Both the position numbers and the translations under genes were made by a program. 64,000 nucleotides of DNA, taken from positions 22,423,659 to 22,487,658 of the forward strand of contig JACSVZ010000008.1 of assembly GCA_014706295.1 (NCBI GenBank). The letters run 5' to 3'. Below are positions 9,301 to 19,500 of the stretch, piece by piece. The notes beneath the pieces are model-generated. The model had not been told where the DNA came from, searched no databases, and saw only the letters and a list, made by a program, of their open reading frames with translations. The DNA is from Lycocorax pyrrhopterus obiensis (taxonomy: Eukaryota; Chordata; Aves; Passeriformes; Paradisaeidae). The first letter of the stretch is position 1. The number at the start of each line of letters is the position of its first letter.

Positions 9301-10874
9301 GGCCATGTGAGGGTGAGCTATGATCCTGGCACCCACCCCAGCTCGGCCATCTACAGGTACCTGGCACCCCTTCTCCACTCACCGGGGACCTCCACCCCCG
9401 TTCCTTTGGCCTGGGTGCGTCCCTGGTGACCCAGCCATCCCCACCAGTGCTGAGACCATCAACGACGGGCAGTTCCACACCGTGGAGCTGGTGACCTTCG
9501 ACCAGATGGTGAACCTGTCCATCGATGGTGGCAGCCCCATGACCATGGACAACTCGGGCAAGCACTACACGCTGAACAGTGAGGCTCCCCTCTACGTGGG
9601 AGGTAGGACACGGACTGGGTGATGGAGGGCATGGGGGGCATCCATGTGCGCTGATGGTCGTGCTCTCCCCAGGAATGCCTGTGGATGTCAACTCGGCTGC
9701 CTTCCGCCTCTGGCAGCTCCTCAACGGCACCAGCTTCCACGGATGCATCCGCAACCTCTACATCAACAATGAGCTGCAGGACTTCACCAAGACGCGGATG
9801 ACGCCAGGGGTGGTGCCGGGCTGCGAGCCCTGCCGCAAGCTCTACTGTCTGCACGGCATCTGCCAGCCCTCGGGCACCCAGGGCCCTGTCTGCCACTGTG
9901 AGCCCGGCTGGGATGGGCCCCACTGCGACCAGCCCCGCGGCGGTCCCTGCCAGGGGCACAAGTGAGTGCCCTCGCCCCATTGTCTGCCCTACCCGCCCCT
10001 CCCACTGGCTGCCCACCCTGCCCCGTGGCTGGTTCCTGGTGCTGTGTCGTGTCAGTCCCGTGCCATCACAGTGGTGCCGTGCCACGGCAGTGCCCTGCCA
10101 TGCCACTAGCACTGAGCTGTGCCAGGCTGTTCTGTGCTGGTGGTGCCGTGCCAGAGCCACACCTGTGCTGTGCCATGATGGCTGTACTGTACCAGGTGGT
10201 GCTGTACCAGTCCCAGTGCAATACTGCGCTGGTGCCGAGCCATGCCGTGCTCAGTGCTGGTGGGCTGTGCGTGCTGGTGCCACACCGTGCCACGCCAGCA
10301 GGTCCTGACAGCACCATGTGCCCACAGGTGTGTGCATGGGCTGTGCCTGCCCCTCGATGCCCTCTCCTACAGCTGCCAGTGCCATGAGGGCTACCAGGGC
10401 GCGCTCTGCAACCAGCCTGCCGAACCACCCGACCCCTGCCGCCGCCAGCCCTGTGTCCATGGCCACTGCCACCTCACCCCAGGTGGCCAGCCCACCTGCG
10501 AGTGCCACGATGGCTACACCGGAGCCCTCTGTGACCAAGGTAGGTTAGGTGCTGAGGAGGTGGGTGTCCAGGGAGGGCAGCCCCATGCCACGACACCAGG
10601 CTGACCATTGCTGTCCCACTGTCCCACAGAGCCGGAGTGCCGCGGGGAGCCGGTGCGGGACTACCACCAGGTGCAGCGGGGCTACGCCATCTGCCAGACA
10701 ACGCGGCCGGTGGCCTGGGTGGAATGCCGGGGGACCTGTGGTGGCCCTGACGCCAGTTGCTGCACTGGGCTGCGGCTCCGGCGCAGGAAATACGCCTTCG
10801 AGTGCAGCAACGGTGCGACCTTCGTGGAGGAGGTGGAGAAGCCCAGCAAGTGTGGCTGCAGCCAGTGCCTGTGA
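199..10874 (+). CDS. SLIT1: SLIT1, 3' part of the gene (22 exons, 5' truncated by the window)
   Basis: SLIT1 is a large secreted glycoprotein that binds ROBO receptors and repels growing axons. Seen here: exons 199-343, 481-555, 784-927, 1187-1330, 1448-1614, 2674-2806, 3320-3388, 3764-3835, 4048-4119, 4415-4486, 6007-6170, 6504-6628, 6840-6937, 7611-7750, 8130-8223, 8396-8533, 8901-9138, 9226-9356, 9448-9602, 9673-9961, 10328-10539 and 10630-10874. All have AG/GT borders and consistent phase, and join to about 1040 residues. Domain order is LRR domain 3, LRR domain 4, six EGF modules, laminin G, three EGF modules and a cystine knot, the vertebrate SLIT layout. The paralogue is called SLIT1 rather than SLIT2 or SLIT3 because segments such as [23 protein letters not shown] and [19 protein letters not shown] match what I recall of SLIT1, and because LCOR is the convergent neighbour. 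The signal peptide and LRR domains 1 and 2 lie upstream. Confidence 0.96.
481..555 (+). CDS. SLIT1: SLIT1 exon: single LRR
   Basis: A 75-bp exon encodes one leucine-rich repeat containing [13 protein letters not shown]. It has a ccactccag acceptor and a gtgagt donor, and is in phase on both sides. Confidence 0.93.
784..927 (+). CDS. SLIT1: SLIT1 exon: two LRRs
   Basis: A 144-bp exon codes for exactly two 24-residue LRRs. The acceptor is ttcatag at 777-783 and the donor is gtgagt at 928. This part contains the SLIT1-like LRR text [12 protein letters not shown]. Confidence 0.93.
1187..1330 (+). CDS. SLIT1: SLIT1 exon: two LRRs
   Basis: A second 144-bp exon holds two LRRs, including [11 protein letters not shown], which is nearly invariant in SLIT proteins. 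The borders are ctctgcag and gtatgt. Confidence 0.93.
1448..1614 (+). CDS. SLIT1: SLIT1 exon: LRRCT cap of third LRR domain
   Basis: This exon encodes the C-terminal cap [16 protein letters not shown] and downstream cysteines, closing LRR domain 3. It ends in phase 1, and the split glycine codon is completed by the exon at 2674. Confidence 0.93.
1615..2673 (+). other. SLIT1: SLIT1 intron
   Basis: An intron of about 1.06 kb starts with gtaact and ends with ggtgcag. I see no coding homology inside; an A/T-rich patch occupies about 2049-2080. The open frames here are not supported by any protein similarity I recognise. Confidence 0.85.
2674..2806 (+). CDS. SLIT1: SLIT1 exon: LRRNT cap of fourth LRR domain
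   Basis: This exon encodes the cap [16 protein letters not shown], almost identical across SLITs, and the start of the first LRR of domain 4. Domain 4 mediates dimerisation in SLIT proteins (family knowledge). The donor is gtgagt. Confidence 0.94.
2807..3319 (+). other. SLIT1: SLIT1 intron with short CA/C-rich tract
   Basis: The intron carries a low-complexity TA/CA/C-rich run at about 2914-2946. No exon-like similarity was seen in the rest. Confidence 0.8.
3320..3388 (+). CDS. SLIT1: SLIT1 exon: single LRR
   Basis: A 69-bp exon encodes the 23-residue LRR that starts [12 protein letters not shown]. The equivalent SLIT2 repeat also has 23 residues as I recall it. The borders are cccttgcag and gtaagt. 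Confidence 0.93.
3389..3763 (+). other. SLIT1: SLIT1 intron
   Basis: A 375-bp GC-rich intron. Nothing recognisable is inside. Confidence 0.8.
3764..3835 (+). CDS. SLIT1: SLIT1 exon: single LRR
   Basis: A 72-bp exon encodes [15 protein letters not shown], one canonical 24-residue LRR. The borders are tttccag and gtaagt. Confidence 0.93.
4048..4119 (+). CDS. SLIT1: SLIT1 exon: single LRR
   Basis: A 72-bp exon encodes the LRR beginning [15 protein letters not shown]. The borders are ctccgcag and gtgagt. Confidence 0.93.
4415..4486 (+). CDS. SLIT1: SLIT1 exon: single LRR
   Basis: A 72-bp exon encodes the LRR beginning [15 protein letters not shown]. The borders are ttctgcag and gtgagt. Confidence 0.93.
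4487..6006 (+). other. SLIT1: SLIT1 intron (longest in the window)
   Basis: A 1.5-kb intron separates the last LRR from its C-terminal cap. It is GC-rich and so holds long random open frames on both strands, but none resembles a known protein. No transposon was recognised. Confidence 0.8.
6007..6170 (+). CDS. SLIT1: SLIT1 exon: LRRCT cap of fourth LRR domain
   Basis: A 164-bp exon encodes [17 protein letters not shown] and the remaining cap cysteines, closing LRR domain 4. Its length equals that inferred for the matching SLIT2 exon from the protein alignment I recall. The borders are catgcag and gtgaga. Confidence 0.94.
6504..6628 (+). CDS. SLIT1: SLIT1 exon: EGF module 1
   Basis: This exon encodes [18 protein letters not shown] and the rest of the first EGF-like module up to GYK. 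It ends in phase 0 at a gtaccc donor. Confidence 0.92.
6840..6937 (+). CDS. SLIT1: SLIT1 exon: end of EGF 1, start of EGF 2
   Basis: This exon encodes GRDCEV, which completes EGF 1, and then [12 protein letters not shown] of EGF 2. The 98-bp exon ends in phase 2 at a gtgagt donor. Confidence 0.92.
6938..7610 (+). other. SLIT1: SLIT1 intron
   Basis: A 673-bp intron in which no feature was recognised. Confidence 0.8.
7611..7750 (+). CDS. SLIT1: SLIT1 exon: end of EGF 2 and EGF 3
   Basis: This exon encodes [12 protein letters not shown], closing EGF 2, and [15 protein letters not shown] of EGF 3. It ends in phase 1 within a glycine codon. Confidence 0.92.
7751..8129 (+). other. SLIT1: SLIT1 intron
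   Basis: A 379-bp intron in which no feature was recognised. Confidence 0.8.
8130..8223 (+). CDS. SLIT1: SLIT1 exon: EGF 4
   Basis: This exon encodes [11 protein letters not shown] of EGF 4. LNPCQH is a spacing conserved in SLIT1 and SLIT2. It ends in phase 2 at gtgagc. Confidence 0.92.
8396..8533 (+). CDS. SLIT1: SLIT1 exon: end of EGF 4 and EGF 5
   Basis: This exon closes EGF 4 ([12 protein letters not shown]) and encodes most of EGF 5 ([19 protein letters not shown]), a calcium-binding type with DxxDC spacing. The serine codon is split across the gtacca donor. Confidence 0.92.
8534..8900 (+). other. SLIT1: SLIT1 intron with TCCA-type repeat
   Basis: A 367-bp intron contains a short (TCCA)n-like tract at about 8619-8655. 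Nothing else was recognised. Confidence 0.8.
8619..8655 (+). repeat. (TCCA)n-like microsatellite
   Basis: About nine imperfect units of TCCA/CCCA lie within a SLIT1 intron. Confidence 0.7.
8901..9138 (+). CDS. SLIT1: SLIT1 exon: EGF 5-EGF 6 linker, EGF 6, start of laminin G
   Basis: This exon encodes SGQLCE, a short linker, EGF 6 ([11 protein letters not shown] and [12 protein letters not shown]), then [15 protein letters not shown] at the start of the laminin-G domain. The linker is where SLIT2 is proteolytically cut in other vertebrates (family knowledge). The exon ends in phase 0. Confidence 0.93.
9226..9356 (+). CDS. SLIT1: SLIT1 exon: laminin G, second part
   Basis: This exon encodes [18 protein letters not shown], a typical laminin-G beta-strand segment. 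The borders are tggcag and gtacct. Confidence 0.93.
9448..9602 (+). CDS. SLIT1: SLIT1 exon: laminin G, third part
   Basis: This exon encodes [14 protein letters not shown] and [12 protein letters not shown] of the laminin-G fold. It ends in phase 1. Confidence 0.93.
9673..9961 (+). CDS. SLIT1: SLIT1 exon: end of laminin G and EGF 7
   Basis: This exon encodes [18 protein letters not shown], the laminin-G C-terminal signature, then EGF 7 ([17 protein letters not shown]) and the start of EGF 8. The donor gtgagt splits a lysine codon. Confidence 0.94.
9962..10327 (+). other. SLIT1: SLIT1 intron with degenerate minisatellite
   Basis: Most of this intron is a degenerate array of short GTGCCGTGCCA / CTGTGCCATG / CTGTACCAG-like units, densest from about 10035 to 10300. 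It resembles slipped, diverged tandem sequence rather than an exon. Confidence 0.65.
10328..10539 (+). CDS. SLIT1: SLIT1 exon: EGF 8 and EGF 9
   Basis: This exon encodes [18 protein letters not shown] of EGF 8 and [18 protein letters not shown] of EGF 9. It ends in phase 1 at gtaggt. Confidence 0.93.
10630..10874 (+). CDS. SLIT1: SLIT1 last coding exon: C-terminal cystine knot
   Basis: This exon encodes the CTCK domain: [18 protein letters not shown] at its start, WVECRGTC in the middle and CGCSQCL at the end, followed by a stop at 10872-10874. The knot cysteines are present. The middle loop reads CGGPDASCC, about two residues longer than in the human protein as I recall it. Confidence 0.95.
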
Positions 10875-11046
10875 GCAGCCACCAGCCCTGCAGAGCCGGG
10901 GGGCTGCCGGGGAGACCCCCCGAGCCAAGGACCTCACTTTGCCCTGCGGGCATGATGCTGCTCTCTGGGTGTTCCAAACTGCAGCTGCATCTGAGGAGCC
11001 CGGCAGAGGGTAGAGCTGGTGCATCTAGAAGGTTGGGAAGGAAACA

Positions 11047-11076
11047 GAAAAAAAAAAAAAAAAAAAAAGGAAAAAA
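11047..11076 (+). repeat. poly(A)-rich tract in SLIT1 3' UTR
   Basis: About twenty consecutive A residues are followed by GG and a further A run. It is not preceded by AATAAA, so it is a low-complexity tract rather than a poly(A) site. Confidence 0.8.
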
Positions 11077-13508
11077 ACCCAACGAACAAAGCAAATGTGT
11101 AGATAGAGAATTTTTTTAAGAACTGCAGCTACACAGATGTGTGGATATGGAGTGGGCACCCTGCCCAGCTGCCCCGGCCTCTCCCTGTGGCACTCTGTCT
11201 CCCAGCCAGTGCAGCCCCACAGCCACGGAGGGCAGTGCCTGCATCCCCAGCGAGTCCCCTCCCTGGCATCCCTGTCCCTTGCATCAGCCCAGCGATCTGA
11301 GGGCTTTTTCAACATCTGGGACTGGAGGAGGGGGGCCTGACATGGCAGAACCTTGTGAGCTATGGCAAACTGTGGCTTACAGTAGGCTGCATGATGTAGC
11401 CAGCGTCCTGCAGTCCTGGTGAGCCCAGACCTGGTTTCCCGTCCTCTCCTCCAGCAGCCCTGGTGTCTCTTCTTGCAGGGTGCTGGAGCCCGAAGTACCC
11501 CATATAATGTCACCAGGTCTGTTGCCACAGCCTGACCCTCTGGTGATGCCCGCAGTCTGTGCATGCTGGCTGGGCTCTGCAGTGCACAAGCACGCATGGG
11601 TCCAGCCCACTGTGGTCACATCAGGGCCATGCTGGTGGAGCAGGACCAGGGCAGCGCCAGGCACACTGAGTGGGGGACAGGCAGCAGTGCACAGATGTCC
11701 CTGAGGGTTCCAGTGGCAACCTGCCCTGTGCCATGGGGGCCAGAACTGTGCCATTCATGTGGAGAGGGCCCCAAATACCCCTGGCTCAGCCAGCTGGCTC
11801 TGCTCAGAGGTGGGAGCTGTGTGAGGGCAGCACAGGAATTCCTTTTTTCCAGGCTGTCCTAGGGGAGCATATAGGGTGAAGGTGCCCCATGTCCCACTGA
11901 CCCAGCCAGCAGGAGCGAGAGGCTGCTGGGACAGCTGGGGTGCAGGTTTGCCATGCCCATCACTGGGCCTCAGTCTTGTGCGTGCCAAGTTGAAGAGGCT
12001 GAAGATGTCCAAACCTGCAAGCCTGGAGCCAACGCCACTGCCAGGGCAGGACCCACCAGCTCTTGGACTCAAGTGCCCATACCCAGCATCTCTCCAAAGC
12101 CCCCAGTGCCAGGGCATGTGCTGGGCTGGTGTGGGAGCAGGGGCACACGGGGAGCCAGGGTACAGCATGCACCCAACATCCACAGCAGCATCACCTCTAC
12201 GACTGTGGGGGCCAAGGATAGTGGGGGCCCAACCTGGGACACTGCAGATGGCTGGACAGCGAAACACCACATCACCCTGGTGGACAGACTCATCCCAGAG
12301 CTGCAGTCCTGGGTCTCCCCATCACACTGCTCCAGCACTTCGGCTTCAGGTCCGCACTGCCAGCTGCAGCCAGGCTCCAGGCATCTCCACTGGATACACC
12401 CAGCTCTGCAGGTGCTGTCACCATCCCTGCTCATCACTGGCATCCAGGGCATTTCCGCCACCACGGGGATGTGTTTCTGCCACAAATGCCCTCTCCATGG
12501 GAGCTCCTCTGCCACACAGAGGAGCTGAGACGTGTCTCATTTTGCCTGTGGCCCGCCCGGGGCTTGGTTGTGTTGTGTTTCTGTTCTTGCTGTACGCTAA
12601 CCGCTAAAGTATCTCTTTATACAGAATACTTACAGATTCTAATATATATTTGTATTTCATTTTGTTATAGTATTTTTATATGTTTGGGGTCAACAAATGA
12701 TGTTTTCTTTTTGTTTACAGATGCTACTGGGCAGGAAAATGACGGTGGCTTTGTTTGGCCTGTGGGGTTTGTGTGTGTCACTATTGAAGACGCTGGTTTG
12801 TACTAGGCTGGCGAGGGAGGCGCTGGGCATCCTTCCGCTGGCAGAGGCTGTATTGTTTTAGGAGATGTTTGGTATTGTCTATGTTGTCTTCCATGTGAAC
12901 ATGACATTTATTCATTCAGAGGCTTGGCCTCTTCTTTCCTGGTGGGGAGAAGGGGGAAGCTGATGCTTGGGAGCTGCTGTGTGTGAGGATGTGGCACAGG
13001 ATGGAAAGAGTTGGTCCTGCCTTGGGGGATGATTTCCTACCCCTGGAGCAGCCCTGGCTAGCGCTTCTGCCAAAGCGTCGCCCCCATGGTGCGGGGACAA
13101 GCAGCCGGGGTTATCCACACAATGCCTTGCAAAAGCAGCCATCACTGCCGGGGTCTTGCAGGTGGGAAGCTGAAGGGCCAGCGCCTGCTGTGGGGATGGA
13201 ATGGCTCCAGGGGAAACTGGGCACTTGTAGCTCTCTGGGGAAGGGAAGAGGGTGTCTGGGCAGCAGTCCCCAGGAGCACCAAGAGGTTGCACTGTTGGTG
13301 CCACAAACACAAGTCTGCCACAGCTCAGGGACTGGTGTGGGAGCACTGAAACCCCACACAGGCATTTATACCCCCCTCCATAGGGAGGGCGTGACACTTG
13401 GATGGTGCCAGCTTGCTGCACCCTACCTCGTGCACTCACTCACCTTCACTCTTCCCCACTTATCACACCAAACAAACATTGATATCAAAGAAACGTTTAA
13501 TAAGCTGC

Positions 13509-13514
13509 AATAAA
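13509..13514 (+). promoter_or_regulatory. SLIT1: Candidate SLIT1 poly(A) signal AATAAA
   Basis: A canonical hexamer lies about 2.6 kb after the SLIT1 stop. A second plus-strand AATAAA lies at 13664-13669. Which one is used cannot be told from sequence. Confidence 0.45.
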
Positions 13515-13530
13515 ATACGGACCTTTAGAA

Positions 13531-16500
13531 AGCTCATAGGGTGAATATTGACAGTGAGGAAGAAAAGAAAACAAGGTGGTGGGAATCCTTGAGGAGTTCA
13601 GATCTGAGTCAGGGACCTTTTACCTGGAACAAGAACACAACTTTTTTCCATAGGCTAGGATGAAATAAAAGACAGGAGCACAGAGTTCACAAAATGTCAA
13701 CATTTAGAGAATTGATACATATTCAAAGTTCAAATGACCAGCTCTTATAGCTATACATATTGATTTAAAGCAACTTAATATAATTTTATTTTCTTTTTTT
13801 TTTATATATACACTTTCAAAGGTTCATCAGGTGAGGTATGTAAACATTATCTAATGGAAACTCCTCTCCACATTTCCAACTGAGAATTCACAGCAGACAG
13901 TTCATTTTCCCAACTTGTGGCGCAGTACTTCCCACTCCCTACACCAACTGGGAATGCCGTCCCAAGCCACGGCTCTCCCAGGTGCAGTCACCGGCTCCCA
14001 CTTCCCACTGCTGGTCTGTACAGTTCACATTGCTTGGGCTCAAACATACAGTACCGGACAGGAGGAATTTCAGCTCAGTGTCTAAAATTCATACAGAAAC
14101 AAACAGAGAAACAGAACTCTCCCAGGGAAGCAGACACAGATGAAGGAAAAACATTTGCCATCAGGATGGAGATAACATTTAAACATTTTGCATCTTAAGA
14201 AAAAAATTACTGTGTTGTTTCCTTTTTTTCTTTTTTTTTGTTTTTCTTTTTTTACACACCTGTTCCAAGGGTGAAGGAAGTGTGGGACTGGCGAAGGGTC
14301 CTGCAGGGCTGGGACCCAGCAGCACCCCTCACTCCATCCTCCAAAGTCAGAGACCCATCATCATAAAAGCAGCCCTGATCTGCTGACGCTGCCCTACACA
14401 GACAGCTGGGCTGGAAGGTCAGAGCCAGCCACACTTCCAAGCAAAAAGGGGTTAACAAAGAAAAAAAAATCTAAACCCACTTAAGAAAAAATTACCAAAT
14501 GACCTCAAACCTCCTAGAAGGAGAATTAAAATTGCAGAATGACAAGCAAATGAGCAAACGACCTTCTGGAGCCAGCCCTGGGACTGTAGCAGCGACAGCG
14601 GTGTGCTCCCTTGGGTCACCCATACCCACAAAGGCAGTAATTCACTAGTGGGAGTTTGCTACCAGCAACTACCTACCCTAACCCTGTGGTTTTGGGGGGG
14701 TTCCTTGGGGGCAACAGCATCCCCCACTTTCTGCATTCCTGGGGACACTTCCTTGAGCACCTCCAGGTCAAGAGAGACCTCCATGCCATGCTGGACTGAG
14801 TCCCTGCTGGGAGCAGAGTTATTCCCACCTGGCCCTGAGCCCCGAGAGCCCCTGCCATCAAAGCAGACATTATTACTACAAATCTTATTGCTTGCAGTGC
14901 CCCCTGTCCTGGGGAACGGCCATCCTGGCTGGCCATGGGAGCTCACAGCCTCCCTGGGGACTGTGGCCATCGACCAGGTCTGACTCCATCAAAACGAGAT
15001 GAAGAGAGTTAATGCTTCAGCTTTGATGTGACATAAAACCAAACTGAACACCACCACCACCCACCCATCCCGCCCCATCCCATCCCCCACGCAATCGCCA
15101 GCCCTTTGGTTGCGGCACGCTGGGCAATACAGCCCCACCACACACCAGTCAGAACGAGAACCTGTGGAAAGCCCATGAAATAAATATTTTAAAAACCTAT
15201 TTACAATATTAGATCTGTGAGCATGAAGTGAGAGAAAAATGCTTTTTCCTGCCCCCAAAAAGCTTAAAAAGTAGGTTAGCATCCTGCTGCCTAGCACAAC
15301 ACTATCTTACATGGCACCTACACATAATATATATTCACATTTCATTTTAAAATTAGGTACTCTTACAAACAGACTTAGAAAACATTGGCTAGCAACACAG
15401 CCCGTGGGACCGCCTGGCCTCCAGACCCATGTCACAAATGCTGGCCGGCTGCATCCCAGCTCCTTCGGCTGCCCCAAAGCTGCCAACGTGCCCTGAATCA
15501 AAACCGCCAGCTGCCCTCTGCTGCCCTTCGGGGAGAAGGTGGAAGTGCTCGTGAGAGAGAGGGCTTGTCCGCGGGGAGGGGAGCAGGGAGGATGGGGACT
15601 GTGATTTCTGCTAAGCCTAGGGGTGAGCTTAATACAAACAAGAACTCCTGAGAACATCTTAGAACAGATGGATTCATTTCACAACCACCAAGCTAAAGGA
15701 TGGGCCAAATGGATGCTACGACACACGGGGGGAATGCACGTGACACGGGGACATCATAGCCTTGTGGTTTGCTCAAAAAACCTACTGCTACAAGAAAAGC
15801 TGCAGTGGCATTCCCTGTCAAGGAGGAGCCTATCCTCATCTTGTTCCTCAGCTGTCCAGGCAAACAGCCCAAGGATGCAGACTCAAGTACACCTTGACTA
15901 GTGCTCAGCCCTCTTCCCCTGGCATGACTGCTGATGGTGGAAAGGTGAGAGCCCAACCTGGATGGCCACCCGCACCTCCATGCTGCCCCAGGCACTACCT
16001 GTGCCCGTGGAAGGCTGGGAATCACAGCTTTCTCAGTCACCTTCAACTGGGAATGCAGTTGTCAGGCTAAAAGTATATGAGCTGGAGAGAAAAAGTGTCC
16101 ATCAGCAAGTCTTAAAAACAGGGCACCAGTATATCTGACTGCATGTCTATTTCCTGGGAGGTTACTAGGAGCTAGCAGCGCTTTTCCAGAGGTGCCACAA
16201 GAGCAGCTGGGACACGGGCTGGGCTGCAGCCTTGTTCATCTGCACCCCAGCAAAAAGTGGTATGGGCAGCCAGCCAGCCCGCTCAGCCCAGCCCTGCACA
16301 GCTCCCCCAGCACGGGAGGGACAGGGATGCAGAGAGCAGTGGGAACTATTTCATCCTGCTCTCCCAGCTGATGGACCTTGATCAGCAATGCAACAGAAAG
16401 TTTGTCAGAAGCATCAGCACCAACTGGTCGGCTCTTCAGAGAAGGTTTGCTGCAAATCCGTCTCCCTGACATGCTGGGAGGTGACTACAGAAACCCCACT

Positions 16501-19500
16501 GCACAGAGCAAACACCGGCAAACAGGACCTCGCCAGGGATGAGTAAGTGATGAATATAAATATGTGCACGCCTTGGGTACATATCACACACCCTGTCAGC
16601 AGGGAAACCCATTCCAGGGCTGGCCTTGCTAAACAAGATCCCAACAGCTACAGGTAGAAGGAGCCATCCCGGGCTCAAACTGCTCTTGCTACAGCACCAA
16701 CATAAGTTTTGACTCTGAGCTTGGCAAACACAGCTCCTCCCAGAGGCTGATTAAGATGGACGGATCCTGAACATGTGAAGTATGAAGACCCAGAGCTGCC
16801 CATGACAAGGAGAGAGAGAAAAAGGTAACCATGCAAATGAGAGAGGGGGGCTGGCAGCAGAGGGAGAGTGAGGACATCTGTGGAGGTGCACAGCTAAGAG
16901 GATGCTGCTCCTCGTTCATGGACCAGGGTGCATGACGGAGACTAGTTTCAATAGGATGAGAAAGTAGCCAGCAAGAAAAGCCAAAGTAACAGAAAGAGGT
17001 CTGCTTTGTGGGATGTAGCACTTGAAATCCAGAGCTGAAGAAGCAGAGCAGGGAGCTCTGGGGTGGCCCAGGGGAAGAGGAGCGCAATGAGACTGTGGAT
17101 CTGCGGATGGCACTGTGGTAGTGCCAGTGGGCAACTCTGTGCCTGTAGCACATGGAAACACACTCCATGTCCACATGGAATAAGGTAATAAATAATGTTG
17201 CTTATTTTCTTCCATTCTTTAAGCTCATCTGCAGCTCCCTGTGCATCCCTTGCATGGTGTAAGAGCCACATTTATTGGTAGCAGACAGCTCTGAAGCAGG
17301 GGCTGTGCCTCAGCAGCACACATCACCACTGCCTGTCAGGGACACTGTCGGGAAGCTCAGTGTTCTGATCCTACCACTGCCTAAGCCAAGCAGTGCACAC
17401 CCAACTGGGACAGATGCCCAGGAGCTGCTCCACTCCAGCACCAATGTGACACCTGCCATCCCCCAACCTTGCCATGCTTGAGCCAGTCAGTGCTGGTGAA
17501 GCTCCAGGGTGCAGGAAGGCACCCAGGAGGCTGGAGCAGCAGCACCTCATCTAGAAACTCTTTCCACTTGCTTTCTATAGGGTTTTATCCTAATGGGATT
17601 CCTGCTCCCAGAAGCACAGAAGGCAGGGAGCAGGACAGCCTGCATTTACCATTTACCAGCAGCTAAAAAATGGGAGAAGAAAGAGAGAGGGAAAGCCTCA
17701 AGGAGCGCTCGGTACATGGTGACTGGTGCGGGCGCTTCAGGAGTGATGGTGAAGGATGGGGAGAAGGGATTTGCTGCCGGGGAATGGTGTGAGGAGCAAA
17801 GGTAAGAGGAGTGCTCACACACACACCTGGCCCAGAGGAAGAAGAAGAAATCTGGGCCCATGTGGCTGGGCCAGAGGCTGGAGAAGGACCATAAGTAGGG
17901 ATGGAGAAGCAAGAGGGAAAGACAACCTGCAAAAGAGGTACAGATCAGTCACTTAACTGCCATCAGTGCCCTCCTGCCTTACACCTCTCCTGAAACACTT
18001 TAAAATCTTTTCTGATGGAATGTTTGACATATTTAATGCATGCAGTAAAAATTAAAGTAATAGATAACTTCATATTAATCTGTACAGGGACTGACAGGCT
18101 AGATTTAATCACTTCCTAGCTGCTCAGAGAGTTAACTTATTCTAGCACAATTTGAAGGAAAGGCAAAGGATTTTTTTTTTTTTTTTAAATCAGCCATTTC
18201 ACAGTAAGAGAGAAATGTACCACAGCATTGTGTGTGTCAATGCTTGGGAAAGGGAATACCTGCAAGAGAGCCAGAGGTGCTCTGTGAAGGGCGTGCAAAT
18301 CAAACGCCTGGTTTCATCCTCTGTACTAAAGGGGTACAATGAAAGATTTAAACACAATTATCTGCCTTTCACCTCCAGCCCCCAGCTTTGAGATATGGGG
18401 TTCAATGCCAACCATGAAAAGCAATTCCCTTTGCAGCCAATCCCCTTCCAGCCTCTGCTCCCAGGGCCAGCATCTCTTGAATTCATGGGCTGCACCAGAG
18501 CCTTGCTCTCATCAGGGACAAGCAGCTGAGCAAGGACCAGCAAGGTGGCTGTTAAAGGTCTGGCAGCCTCAGGGCCCACACAGTGCCCTGCCAGGCACTG
18601 CCACTTTATGTGTGCAAAGAGGCTGGCATTGGGATTCCTGCAAATGGACTCTGTGCAGCAATGTGAAAGTGAAGCCATGGGGATGCAATGACTGAGCAGG
18701 GGCCTTTCCCTAGCACAGACCACAGCACTCCCCAGCTGCTGGTCATCTCTGCCCAGCAGAACCAGCACAGCCATACACTGTGCACTTCTAACAGGTTTTT
18801 CTCAGAGAAGACAGGCACTACGACCCTGTTCTGTGACACAAGCAAGGACAAACCTCCCGCACCTAGCTAGTAAAAGGGTGAAATGCAAATTATGGTAAAA
18901 AATAAACGCAAGCCAGTCCCTTATCCCAACCCTATTTCAACTGCAAATCCTGGCTTAAGAGAGCACTAGGCAAGACGTGCACAAAAGCACAAGGGGAGGG
19001 CCAGAGCTCCCTTCCTGCAGAGCACCAACATCAGGAGTTCAAGCCCTTAAAAAGGGAGAGATTCAACCTTCAGTGAAGTGCTGCAGAAAAGCTTTGCCAT
19101 CAGAGACCACAGAAATCACCATGAGGGCAGAGAAACAGGAGAAGGAAGTCCATCCAAAAGCAGAGCATGGCAAGACTGGTTCATCCCTGAAGCCAGCAAG
19201 AAAAAAGACACATACAGCCCAGCACGCCCAGCCGGCAGCAGTGGATGTGGCAGCCTGGTACCTGGAGCCCCCACGGCATCTCCTCAGCCTGAGCAGGCCC
19301 TCCCCACCCACGGGCTGTGCAGTGGGGAGCAGGCAGCCAGCAGCAGTACATACACCAGTAGCTACTTCACATTCTCATGCAGGTAACAGCCTGGGACACC
19401 AGCAGCTGCTACCAGCGAACCGACAAAGGACAGACTCGCCTTCCTCCCCCTCAGTGATGGGAAATGGTTTTGGTTTTGTTTTAAATGCCACTAAGAAGAC

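Larger units (their letters stand above)
10875..13530 (+). other. SLIT1: SLIT1 3' UTR (inferred)
   Basis: No further SLIT1 exon is expected after the cystine knot. The stretch holds an A-rich run at 11047-11076 and a T/A-rich segment at 12590-12720 of the kind seen in 3' UTRs. The end near 13530 is inferred from the AATAAA at 13509-13514. Confidence 0.55.

Noticed and set aside
11047..11076. A-rich run as a processed-gene tail or poly(A) site
   Set aside because: There is no AATAAA upstream at the right distance and no retrocopy body. It sits in a continuous SLIT1 3' UTR.
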